NCBI GenBank assembly: GCA_017506865.1
Contig: JAFCMP010000542.1
Location: 558,001-622,000, forward strand
Source of the DNA: Tribonema minus
Lineage: Eukaryota > Sar > Xanthophyceae > Tribonematales > Tribonemataceae
DNA length: 64,000 nucleotides
Direction: 5' to 3'
Positions 35,200 to 52,421 of the stretch are shown here, one piece after another (within the stretch, counting starts at the first letter, position 1; every line of letters begins with the position of its first letter). A model generated the notes under the pieces. The model was not told the DNA's origin. It ran no database searches and worked only from the letters and a program-made list of their open reading frames with translations. Both the position numbers and the translations under genes were made by a program.

Positions 35200-36190
35200 A
35201 TTGCCTCTAGCTCGGGGGCTATACACTTACCTGGATCACAGCAGGCACAGCAGCGAGCTTCGTTGAGGCTGACCACCAAGCCCCGCACCACAGCAAGCAG
35301 GACCACAGCGGAGTATCACCACAGCTTGCAGGCTATGGGTAGGGTTTGAGTCAATGCTTCATCTGATCTACGGCTTGCATCGGACATGGGGACGGCCCGG
35401 GAAGCATGGAGGCAGCGGAATACCCCGTACCCCCAGAGAAGGGAAAACAGCCAGGGCTACCCTTCTGCGATTTCGTGCTGCATGCATATCGCCAACCGCC
35501 GTCAGTGTCAAGGTACTATCGAGCGGCAACTACGCAATTTACACGGACCCCTCTGCGAGAGCAGCAGGTTGGGGGAGCCGCCAGAGACTGCACCCTTGTT
35601 CCCCTTCCTGCCGCAGGGGATTTCGATTCAGGCGTGAGCCTGCCCATGTCCGATGCAGCTGATTGTGGTTTTTGCTATGTAATTACTGTTCATCTGTCAC
35701 TACCAAGCCCAGGCCAAGGTGCCCCCTATGTAGTGAATGCAGACAGAGCTCTGGAACACGTAATAGCTCTGTCTTACTTTCTTCAGCTATACATGTATTG
35801 GGGGCACCCTGGTACCTCTGGGCTCTACTTACTTCCGCCACTAATATGTTAGTAAAGCACAGAGGATACTACCGTCCGAACAGCAGAGGGCGGCGCCTTC
35901 GAGCAGCGACCACAAAAGTGTGTGGTGCTGCCTCAAGAGGAGAGCACGAATGCCCCGGCAAACCAGGCTGATTCTGGTGCCCTAGTGTTGTGGTGCCATT
36001 GCCAGACAATTTAGCAGCGGCTGGGGCGTGCGTCATGCCATCTCGAGGATTTGTCGCATCGCCCAGGCACGGACACACAGACCTCAAGCTCGCAGGGCAG
36101 GAGGTCGCGGACCGCAGCCGCGTCAGGGAAGAATCCCTGAAGCTAGCCACGGCCTTGTTCCTCAGACAGTATTCTCTGTGCTCTGCTGTG
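35200..36190 (+). repeat. repeat R, copy 3
   Basis: Lies directly downstream of copy 2 in the same orientation and is more diverged, with several small deletions. Shared blocks include GGGGACGGCCCGGGAAGCAT, GAACAGCAGAGGGCG and the GCGTGCGTCATGCCATCTCG block. Confidence 0.75.
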
Positions 36191-37447
36191 ATCCCTCCTA
36201 GCTGCTTGTAATGTCTGGCGGCGGCTTAACAACCGACAGGTGTTGCTTAGAGTACCTGCGGATGGCCATCGTTCAGCCTTTCACTGCAGCCCACTCTCTG
36301 TCCAAGCTCTTGACTCCCTCTCTTCATCAGCAGCTCGAGCTCGTGATCACCCGCGTCAGTTGAGCGGTTGCAAGCGAGTGAAGGACTCGCTCAGCGCGCG
36401 AGTAACTCAGGATCAGGATCTAGGGTTAGGGTTAGGGCTAGGGACCAGGTCCATGAACGTCCTCATATGCATATGGTGCGATGTCGCGCTGCTGCTGTGG
36501 GGGGAGCGCCCGATTGAGTTCCGCCGTGGCGCGGGCTTTGGCAAGGCGGCCTCGGAGGCGAACATTCAGCCTCGAGGCGGATAGCGCTCCCTCTCTTCAA
36601 GGTGCTTGTTGCTTAAAAGTAGATGCCTGTGGGCATGCATATATGTGTGAGATGGGGGCAGGGGGTCAGCCAGGCCATGGGAGGTATCGGGAGGAGGCGG
36701 GGGGTTGGTTGACCACAAGACAGCCGAGCATCAGCATGGTAGGTAGCCCAAATGGTCTGTGGCAGTTGCGGTAGCAGCAGTAGCAGGAGTGCACACAGGT
36801 CACACGCAACATGTCCATTGACATATTGCCATGTGAGAGGCGTCGCCGTGATCAGTTCATGTGTGAGGGGCTGCGCACAGGGGGACATGCATTTCAGGGT
36901 TGGTATGTGATGTCAACCCGCACTATGGGGGCCCAGAGTCTGAGGCGGACCTGGCGAGTGACTCGTTGAGGCGTGCTGGCGCGGGCGCCGAGCACAACTC
37001 TTCGATCGAAGAGTTCTTGATGCCCTCAATAAGGTTCTTGATGTTTGGCCAGCATGAGATCTTCACTGCATTGAACATGTGTCTGGCGCAAAAAATCAAG
37101 CAGACCATCACTGATACTTGGGGGCAGCAATGCCAGGTATTGCAGCGGCAAGCAAGTACAGCATGAAAGCACGCCTAGATCGTTCAGATGGAATACGTGA
37201 GCCGTAGATTGTGTAAGTCGCATGACACCCCGGCTGCAATGGCGGTCACAACAAATACCACTAAAGCACATGGTGGCAGCGCACACTTATCCCCAAAGCA
37301 CGGCCGACAAATAAGGCATGCATCTGCCTCTGTAGCCTCCCATGCATGCGTACTGCCAGCTGCATGAGCCGGGCAGCGCCATGGTCGCCGCTCACCGGCA
37401 CAGCACCACGAGCCCACAATCTCATTGGACATGTTGACATCTGGCCT
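36191..37447. other. spacer before the epimerase 3' end
   Basis: Contains a TTAGGG tract at 36421-36443 and an 88-codon + ORF at 36900-37166 that matches nothing I recognise. No supported gene. Confidence 0.45.
36421..36443. repeat. telomere-like TTAGGG tract
   Basis: Three to four TTAGGG/CTAGGG units in a spacer. Confidence 0.7.
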
Positions 37448-43374
<5,927 letters not shown>

Positions 43375-43488
43375 GACGTCCCTCGCCTTCGATGCAAAGG
43401 CGTCTGCAGCTGGCTTTTGTTGTCCCCATCGGAATCCAACTTCAACGTCGTGTTGAAGTGCATGCTGTTGACGCTTCACCAAGGACTC

Positions 43489-44992
43489 ATGCGCGTTGCT
43501 GGCGCCGCTGCTGCAGCGGCTCTGCTCGGCAGCAGCAATGGCTATGCAATGTCGCTGAGACACGGCGTACCAGTCCGCATGATGGCAGCGCAAACACAGA
43601 CATGTTCAGATCGACATCTTAAGCCAGCCCTGGCATGTGCCAGGGAAGTGGCGCTCGTAGCATCCATACTCGCTGTCACATTTGCAGCACCACTGCACGC
43701 AGTGGCAGAAGGTATACCTGGCACAAGTGGATGTGCCACCATATCAAACCCCTCTGCAACCACTGTTACGTGTACGAGAGTGGGACTGGCACGAGACGGA
43801 AGGCTTCCGCCTTGCAGATCCAGCGAAAATTGCGTCAGCAGCAGCTCAGTCAGATCCCCCGCCAAGTTTTCAGCCCCTTGGAACTACGCAACGGAGACCA
43901 GTGACGCCAAAGTCGCATTCAACAAGCTGCTGGACGTGATTCGTGAGGTATGCTTTGATGTTCATGCTGTGATGTGTGCATTTGCTTGCGTAGATTTGCA
44001 GGCACATCATGTCCTAAGAGTGATTGACTGCGTGCTGTGTTTGCGAATGCGATGCACTTGTGTCTACGGACAGGCGGTGCTGTGGGGCTTATGATGCTCT
44101 AGCTGAGAGAGGCGTGTGCCGCACACGGAAGCACAATCAATGAGCTGATTGGTCAAGCCCTGTTGCGCCTGTGCTTGTTCCGGCCGCATTGTCTCGTGAG
44201 CTCTGCAGATCAAGGACGCTAACTTGGTGGATGTGAATGATGACAACCTATACATCCTGGCCGAATTTCCAGCTAAAGTGCCCCCAGGCAGCGTGGATGT
44301 TGTGGAGTTCTTGTTAAGGTACGTGGGTGTGGCCATGCATCGTGCTCATATGGAAAGCGGATGCAGCAACTCTTTGTACCAACTTTGGCACATCGCAGCT
44401 TGCGCAAACCACCACGCCACACGTCGCACTTAGGTCCTATGGGCTATACACCTGGCGCAGCGCCTTAATGTTAGTGCTGGGCTTATTGCTTCGGCCTCGC
44501 CCGACGTCTTTGTGCGCTTGCTATTGACACCGCCAGTCCTTTAAGCGTCAAGTGCCAGTGCTACATGTGCACTGCTGCCATACCTGAATGTGCAAGTCGA
44601 CAATATCGGCGATGTGAATTCTGGTATAGTTTTGCACTACACTGCTGCTTCATTGCCAGTGCATCAGGCCATTGAGTATGCACCAACCCTGCACCTTGCA
44701 GTTGACGGTACTGCATCATGGTGCACGATGGCACATGCTTTTCTGGACTTCATTCGAGACGTGGCTCACCATGCTCTGCAAATGCTGCTGCAATGTACAA
44801 TTGCAATGTACCAGGCCAGCGGACAATGTCTGCTCCTTCCGCAGTGCTACCAGGGACAGTGTTTTTGTGTACCCGTTGCAGCAGCCCGTGAGTGATAGGG
44901 GAAGCAACAGGGATAGGCTTGAAGCCATTAGAAACCAACTTGGCTGGGCGGCACTTCGATATGAAGGTGCCGACTTCTCAGGTTATGACTGA
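43489..44992 (+). CDS. DUF1499 protein with plastid lumen-type leader
   Basis: Three exons: 43489-43947, 44209-44318, 44815-44992 (248 residues; an upstream in-frame ATG at 43462 is an alternative start). The N-terminus looks like a bipartite plastid leader: an Ala-rich segment, then a hydrophobic stretch VALVASILAVTFAAPLHAVA with an Ala-x-Ala type cleavage site. The mature part has the DUF1499 features: NCVSSSSV near the start, DDNLYILAEF, VDVVEFLL, then CSFRSATRDS and SDRGSNRDRLEAIRNQL near the end. Function of DUF1499 is unknown; plant and algal members are usually plastid proteins. A TGTAA signal lies at 45079-45083. It is divergent from GALE with about 100 bases between start codons. Confidence 0.85.
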
Positions 44993-45825
44993 GGTTTGGG
45001 CGTGTTTATGAAACCACCTTGTTATGATGCGGACAGAGAGTAGCATGCACGGGTGCCATAGAAGTTAGACACAGTCAGTGTAACGAAGTTCGGGCCACTT
45101 ATACTTGTAGTGCACGTGCCCACCTCCCCCATCACACACAAATCAAACGTTTATACTAAGCACAGCCATCTGCTCAGCGCCTTGCCCAGTGTCTTGCAAT
45201 GTAACAGTGACATGCTGTGACCATCGTTGTGCATACATACATGCATGCATGTGCGTCCTGCTGCCATATGGACCTGATATGGTCTCTCACACTCATTGCA
45301 CAGTATAATTGTGCTGGCCTGTACTGTTAAAAGCATGCGTAAAAAGTGCTATATGCGCAGTAGTGCCTGTCTTTAAGAAAATGTTAAGTTGTTGGGCCTG
45401 TTCAATTCCGTATCAGATCTTTGTGGTAGCATCGCGTGTGCCCTATGCTTAGGAATTGCTGAGCAGTGACAAGTGGGACCATCACCTGCCTTGCCTGGAC
45501 TTGCACAATGATCACTCTTGCACGGGATCTGGTGGTGGGGCGTCTCTTTTCCAAAAGTAAGCCAGAACCTACTTACGACCTCGAACTTCAAACCCTCCTT
45601 GAACCTCATCGATTGCTAGAGGCGAGCTGCTTTTGCGCGTGCTGGAGGCTTGTCATAGGCTAGCGGTGCATTTCCTCGGGACGTAGTGCACGAACACTTG
45701 AGGAGGCTCGCCAGGTCCGCCAGCAACCTGTTTGTGGAAGCAGACATCAGAGCAGAGGCAAGCAACAGATTGCGGCAGAGCGAGAGCAGAGCGGCGACCT
45801 AGCTGTGACCAGTGCGGCAAGCGGA
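44993..45825. other. intergenic stretch: DUF1499 3' region and EMC6 5' region
   Basis: Contains TGTAA at 45079-45083, a likely polyadenylation signal for the upstream gene. 45500-45825 is probably promoter and 5' untranslated sequence of EMC6. No additional exon seen. Confidence 0.5.
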
Positions 45826-48800
45826 ATGGCGCAAGCAGGCATGAGCTCGGCTGCGGGAGAAGGGGATGACAAGGGCTTCCTGAACGCTCAAAATCTGATG
45901 CACAACATGAAGATCATAACAGCTTGCAGAACCAGCCTCTGCGCTGTTGCGGGGATTGCTACAGGTGAGCTTGACCTGTAAATCACCAGGCTATCATAAG
46001 CACAATCATAGCACGAGCTGTCTACCGTACAAGGCAAGTGGTATGCATGACTGATGGTATATAGTGTTGCACTCATGAAGATGCGCTAAGGAGTTAGTCG
46101 GGTTCACATGTGTTGGTTTCTGATTGTTGAAATTTTTCACACTTGCTTGCAAATGATCACAACTCGCACAATGAGTATCAGTTGATGCTTTGCAAATCGG
46201 CAGTTTTTGCTTGTTGGAGTTCGCACTTGGCTGGTGGTCGAATCCTGTGTTTACTGGTGGCACATCAGCCAGAAACTGCAACTTTTGCCACCAAAGTTTC
46301 AAAGGTGTTTGACTGTGTGGGTACGTTTGTGGACGCACATCACTGGGCGCACAAGAGCTTCAACTGCCCCGCTAGTCTGTGATAGCAATACTTGATACTT
46401 GGCGTTGCAAAAGTCATAGCATGCCTAGGGTCGCTGCGGTGCGTGGCGCGCCAGCAGACACTCGGCGATCCTTCATAGACCACTGTATGCAATCAGTTGC
46501 TTCGGCTTTTATGCTTGGGGACATGGTCGAGGGGCACTGCTCGCTGACCGTGCCATCTTTCATTTGCGCCAACATATAGACTGCTGGCGTGCTCACCGCT
46601 GTTGGCGTCGTCAGCCGCAGAAGCAGGGTCAAACCATCATGACTTCCTGCCATATGACGTACATCGCTAGCTGTGGCATAGCCTATTTACTGTTGGCTAG
46701 ACTGCAGAAATTCAAGCGCAGAAGAAGCATACAAGCTCTCGCGCTCAGATGCACAGCGGGAAGAAAACGCGCCTACGGGAACTGTGTACTCCGGGTTAGC
46801 GTGCTGCTTCGCGGTTCTTGACGCCATTTGTTGCGTTTGCGTCAGTATTTCAAGCGTTGTTTGGCAACTTCAAGGTGAAGCTTGACATGCGTGACTGTGA
46901 CGTGTGAAAGCACTGGTCCTATCGTAACAAAGACTTGCCTTGGCCAGCAGCAACGCTCTGGCTCCTTACGTGGCGACGCATGTTGCAAATGACCACAGCC
47001 CCCATAAATGCTGCAGCAGGCAGCAGAGAGCACGTACTAGAAGTGCGCAGCTTGACAGCGTACTACTATGTCCATGTAGTCATGTACACCATCATCTATC
47101 GTGCCATCGACACTTGAAACCCAACCTAAACCCCAACCCTAACTGCCGTGTACGTAGGGGTGATGACGTTTTCCGGCCATACCCAGCCATGCGCAACATC
47201 CTGAAATCGGTGCTTATTTTGGGGATCTCGCGCCCGTTGATTTGGCCACAATCGGAAAATATTGCTGCCATAAAGAAATAACCCAGAGTTGTGGCGCGGC
47301 GCTTGGTGCCAGAGGGCTTTTTCAGGCGTCGGCATTAAGTGCTATAAAACCTGCCCTTACAGGCCTCTGCTATGATACTGCATGTTACTTTCAGTTACAA
47401 CCAACTTGTAGCGGCGATTCTACTCGTCGCCTCACACGGCAATTTGCATGTAGCGGTTATACAGCGGTCAGAAGGTTGAACTGTACAACTTGAAGGTACT
47501 GTGCTGCTTCAGTTTCATCAGCGTACACTGCTGAAGACTGCTGACTTGCAATTTGGCTGCTTGTTTCGGTCAACTTCCACAGGCATCTTGGGCTGCACAG
47601 GATCAATGGGACTGATCTTGTACCTCATCACCTATGCCACAGGTGCGCTGCAAGCATCGACATTGTCAACCACTTGCTTGCCTGTCTCACACTACATCAC
47701 TCACCTGCACCATGTCCTGGTGTGTGGGTAATTTGCCATGTGTCAGTGCTTCATGAGCAAACGGAGCAGCCGGCTGCAGAATGTCGCAGGTTGTTGCCAA
47801 TGCTTTATCAATGCGATGCAGCTAGAGCAATGCTTTATCAATGCGATGCAGCTAGAGCATTCCAACGTGTCAGCAGCAATACAATCAGTAAGTATCTGGC
47901 AGCTGCATGGCTTGACTGTCGCTTGTGCATGTCTAAGTCATGCAGATAGCTTTGGTATTTGCTGCAAGTGCTGGTGTGTCTAGCCAATGGCACTCACGAT
48001 TTGGAGTCATGCTGTGATCTTGGCACAGCTACAGGAGCATGTGCACTCCAGCGTCAGAGATGCTGTTGTGAGTTCGGGAGCTGACGGCTATGGGACGGCA
48101 GGCTGCCGATGGATGTAGCAGCTGCCACAACACGAGCAGCATCAGCTTGTGTTTGCACAACTACTGTCGAGCTTTGTGACTTGTGCGCTTCTCGATGGTC
48201 AAGCAGCACGTACATGTGACATGCACTTCGTACAAGACGTGGCTACCATAAAGTTTGCACCTGAGCAGGTGACCTGGCTGCGTGAACGACAATTGTGATG
48301 AGAAGAAAATCCTTAGCGGTGGTCATATTAAGACTAAGAAGTGGCATGGTGCTCACGACAAATGAATGCCTGTTTAAGCAGGCAGCCAGCGCTCTCCTAT
48401 AGCTTGGTCTGTTGATGGCTAATGCAATGCTGTTGTCGGTGCTTGGCTGTTGCTCTCGCCCTTCCTATGACAGTCTCGCTGGCGCTGCTGGCTAAGATGG
48501 GCTTTGACCGGTCAGACTACACCGCCGCCAAAAAGGATAGTGGCATAGCCGGCTTCCTGCTAGAGGGTGAGCTCAACGGCTAACCACCAGCTTGACAGGC
48601 AGCAAACATCATCAAATTGCTCATGCATGATGTGCAGCGTAATGATGGAAGGTGCATACAGGGGGCAGAGTTGACTGTAGGGTTAGGTTAGGTTTGGCCC
48701 TATTGGTGACTGACCTCTAACCTCTAAATACATTGTCTGTGGAGATCTGCTAGCCTGCCATGTCATGCCAGCCAGCGACACAAAGCTGGCACTAGCAGTT

Positions 48801-49636
48801 ACAATGTGTGACTGGTTTGTGCATTGAGATACAGTGCGATGCGCTGAGCTAGTGCCTCCCCCTCCTGCCTCACTCTAACCCTAACTATATTGCTAATCTC
48901 TGATGGAAGTAACAGTAGCCCCACAGGGACTTGGTGCCCAGTGGCACTGCCCACAGTGCAGCAAGTAGTTGTAACTTTATGCAGCATATCTCTATTTCAA
49001 CTGGCATTCACATGCGCACAAGCTGATGCCTGACACAATTGAAACGGAGACTGTGGTAGCTGACACATATGCAGTTGTGGAATGGCGAGCGGCTGATATG
49101 TTGCCATCAAAGGACATGTATAGATGCTAGCGAAGCATGTATTGAGTGCTTCCAATATGCTCACCAACTGCTGGTCCTGGCCGGCTGTGTCGATGGTGCG
49201 TATTTGCTTACAGGTGTGCATGCTGCTTGCGTGACTATGATGATTAAAGGCGCATTATTGCCTCTTACAAGCAGTGGGTCCATGACTGTTTTCCTATACG
49301 TATGTTGCACGTGCCACATGCTGTTGCAACAATCTGAGCCATAGCTTCGGCCGCTACTGTTGTGATGCCATGTCATCTTCCCAGTTACGTGCGTGTACCA
49401 CTAATACGTAGCAGCTCTGATTGTTGTTGTATGCAAGGTGTGTGCAGCGCCTCACACCTACTGCTGATGGTCAGCTTTCTCGATCACTTAGTGCCAGCCG
49501 ATGCGAGTGCATTTGAGAGCTCTGACATATTGCATCTGTTTGTGCACTTGTCTTTGTTGGTGCAGGGCTGTTTGGCTTGTCGATCACCTTCATCCTCTTC
49601 TGGACGCTGGCATACGCTCTTGTCTATGTATACTGA
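45826..49636 (+). CDS. EMC6: ER membrane protein complex subunit 6
   Basis: Small ER membrane protein, part of the complex that inserts tail-anchored and multipass membrane proteins. Four exons: 45826-45964, 47583-47642, 48474-48566, 49566-49636, joined in frame to 120 residues (family about 110). Motifs in order: NAQNLMHNMKIITACRTSLC (family: N..N...I..CR), AGIATGILGCTGSMGLILYL (first hairpin of helices), AKMGFDRSDYT, LLEGGLFGLSITFILFWTLAY near the C-terminus (family: FVLFWTFAYD). The start ATG at 45826 gives an N-terminus of normal length. Introns are large (0.8-1.6 kb) relative to the exons; intron 2 contains a perfect 30-base tandem duplication at about 47799-47858, and introns 1 and 3 carry CCCTAA/TTAGGG-like bits (47118-47142, 48683-48690). 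Confidence 0.9.
47799..47858. repeat. 30-base tandem duplication in an EMC6 intron
   Basis: Two adjacent identical copies of a unit containing TTTATCAATGCGATGCAGCT. Confidence 0.85.
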
Positions 49637-49844
49637 TGCTGCCCTCAATGTACACATTTCTCCAGTCATATTCTGCGTTGGGCCTGCTACACACTTGCTC
49701 TTCCTACTGCGTGATTCTGCTGTGTCATCTCGCTGATGTCTGTACCATTCGCTGAGCTTGGTGTCTTGATCATATACACTGTGGCACTGATGCAAGGTCG
49801 TTGGGTGGTCAATTGTGCAGAGCACCAAGCACATGTACTTGTTA

Positions 49845-51736
49845 TTAATTCTCGCTCAGAGCACGAAAAAGCCCAGATGAATGGCATCTAACTTGAAGCT
49901 TGCTGTACGGAATCTACATGTCGTGTGACAGTCTGAAAGTGTCTCAACGACAACCACTCAAACGCCGCCGCCGCCAAATGGCATCTCGGGATCCTCCCCT
50001 ACGTCCTCCTCCATGTGCGCCCCCCCCCCTGGATTCTGCCATGGGTGTCATGACACGGCCAGAGTACGCCATGTGGAGCGCTGCCGACAGTGCCGAGCGT
50101 AGGAGCGCCAGGGCGATGCCCTTAAGTGCTTTAGGACGCGCTCCTCCAGGCATTGACATCCTGCTGGCATACTCCGTTGCCACAGCCTCCAGCAGCTTCC
50201 GCACCTGCTCCCCGATGCTGCCAAATGACCCGATTGTCTAAGTGGCAAGTTTGTAGCAATATTGATCATAATGACCAAAATAGTGGGTGTATTTGGGGGT
50301 CTTTTGATTGCAGCAGCAGCGTTCGGGGTCTGCTGCAGTCTTCGCCGCCCGCGACGCCACCTGTGCCTCGAAGCAGGTGACGTCCACCATGAGCGGTAGT
50401 TGACGTGTCGGATCGTCATACCCGGTCACCGGGAAGGCGTCGGCAGGCAGCATGATGTCCATCCTGCGACTCCCCGGCGGCCCGGCGGACCCCAGGAACG
50501 GCGTGTAGTCCTCGTTCACCAGTCCTGATTTGAGGTATTGCCGCAGGATGCGCTGCGTGGCCCTCTTGGCGTTGTTATGGACGATGGTGTCGTGCGCCTT
50601 GACGCGTGGCGCTTGACACAGTCGTGCATGCAGAGTGCCGCCCGGCGACTTCCCGCACACCTTGCAGCCTGTCGTCTGCTCCTCTACTCCGATGGCGCGT
50701 TTGACGGCCAGCTGCCAGGATAGGCCATCGAACGAAGCCAATGTGGAGTACATCGGCGCGTAGAGGAATGCAATGCCGATTGAGTGCATGTGGCGCTGCG
50801 GCCGGAATCGAGCAAGTGCTTGCGTGCGCTGCGTGCCCTGCAGCAACTGTGTCAGGTCCGCCTCCACTTTTCTGCAAGGTTGGTAGCGATGGCATCTGCA
50901 AGCGCATTCTGATTGAGGCGCCTCAGGCTACACTGCAATTGCAGAGCACTGACGTCAAGTACACCGCAAGCAGCATCTGCACCGGTGCCACCGCCTGCTG
51001 GCGGCGGCGACTGCTGCATTAGTGGTTGCTGCTGCAATGGCATTAGCTCTGGTGGCAGTATATGTTCCAGCTTGTCACCTGTTGCTGCACGTAGGGATGC
51101 GGCAGCTGTGGCAATCGTCCGCATGAGGGGCAGGCGCGCCACCTCTGCTGCTGCTGCGCCTTGTAGCATTGCTGATGTCGAACGCGCAGCGCCTGAATTG
51201 ACGGCTGCCGGTGCTGCGTGCGCTGGAGCAGCTGCGCCGCCTACCGTTGCTGCTGCTGGTGTTGCTGCTGCCGCAGGTGCTGATGCAGCACCTGCCGCAT
51301 TGGCCGCTGCCACCGCCGTCGCCGCTGTCGCAGCCGGCACGGTGGCGGCGCCGCCTGCTGCCGCTGCTCCTGTTGCAGGTGCTGCAGCAGCCGTAGGGCC
51401 TGGGGCAGCTGTGTTGCCTATGCCCGCAGCAGCTGCTGTTGATGCTGCAGCTAGTGATGCCGCCAAGGCCGCTTGAGGTGCAACATGTGCTGCCGCTGCT
51501 GCTGCCTCTGACGCTGGAGCAGCTGCTGCTGCCGCCGCTGCTGCTGCCGCCGGAGTAGTTGGTGCGCTGCCGCTGCTGCTGCTGCTGGTGCCGCCTGTGC
51601 TATCGCCGCGCGGCCACTGATCCAGCGGCAGCTGCGCCGTGTGTCCCGGAATGGCTGCGCCATCAGGGGCCGGCACTGAAGCGGCTGTGCCGCCTGCAGC
51701 CACTGCTGCATACTTCGAAGTATGTACTAGTACCAT
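49845..51736 (-). mobile_element. decayed non-LTR retrotransposon, 3' portion
   Basis: Minus-strand frames 51736-50852, 50867-50238 and 50204-49944 form one broken reading frame, with a one-base shift near 50865 and a TAG at about 50238. The upstream part is Ala/Pro/Gly-rich. The middle holds CKVCG then TLHARLC (C-x2-C-x8-H-x3-C), followed by RRMDIMLP and LPLMVDVT, which fits the CCHC plus restriction-like endonuclease tail of R2/NeSL-type elements. The end is Gly/Arg-rich. The 3' part recurs alone at 21918-22137. The reverse transcriptase domain itself is not visible, so the family assignment is tentative. Confidence 0.5.
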
Positions 51737-52421
51737 GTAGTTTCACCACAGTGATTGTGCTCTGTCGGCACTTGGCAGTGTCTTGGTGATGGGCGTTGGT
51801 TGATAGATGTCGGTTTGCTGCAAATTGCATACTTTAAAGCATTCCAACATCATCTGCATGTCTTTTTGTGTGGTTGGTACATCAAGCCCTCATGCTCTGG
51901 TACATGCCAACGCACATGCGCTGCTCTGCCGCTCAAGTACAGCTGCTAGGCATTCAGCTAGCAAACAGCAGGAGAGACACCAATGACATACAAATGCATC
52001 AGAGCATCTATATTGCACACAAACATACATTTATTGAATCAGTTGAGGGCATTGTATGTCCAGGGCCCTCGAGGAGCCTCCGCGAACTCAATAGTAGCAT
52101 GGAGGGAGTCTGTGTTCATTTAGACAAGGTGTGACTGCTGTCAGTGGCGAAGCATTGCAGACACTGCCAGCAATTGCGTATCCAGGCCCATGCTGAACGT
52201 GCCACAATGGCTCATTTCTATCACTAGGCATAAGCGCTTCATGTGCAAAGCAGACTTGTGCACGTGTCTGGACTGTGATGCACCCCAAACATGCAGGACC
52301 TGGTGTTCTGAAGGACACAGCCGGTATGTCCGGAGCCGCTCTGTGGTGCGAATATACATGGGAGTAGAACGCTCTGGGCCGAATTGCGGTACTTGGTCGC
52401 GAAAATAGAGTGTTCGTACTG
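51737..52421. other. spacer
   Basis: A perfect 16-base palindrome CATACTTCGAAGTATG at 51709-51724 marks the edge. No exon recognised between here and the 3' end of the next gene at 52422. Confidence 0.4.

Noticed and set aside
50230-50245. In-frame TAG in the retrotransposon, considered as a reassigned codon
   Set aside because: The normal genes here end in TAA or TGA and never use TAG internally. The same element also has a frameshift, so decay is the simpler explanation.
50913-51476. 187-codon Ala-rich plus-strand frame
   Set aside because: Antisense to the minus-strand Ala-rich region of the retrotransposon remnant; GC-rich three-base periodicity keeps both strands open.
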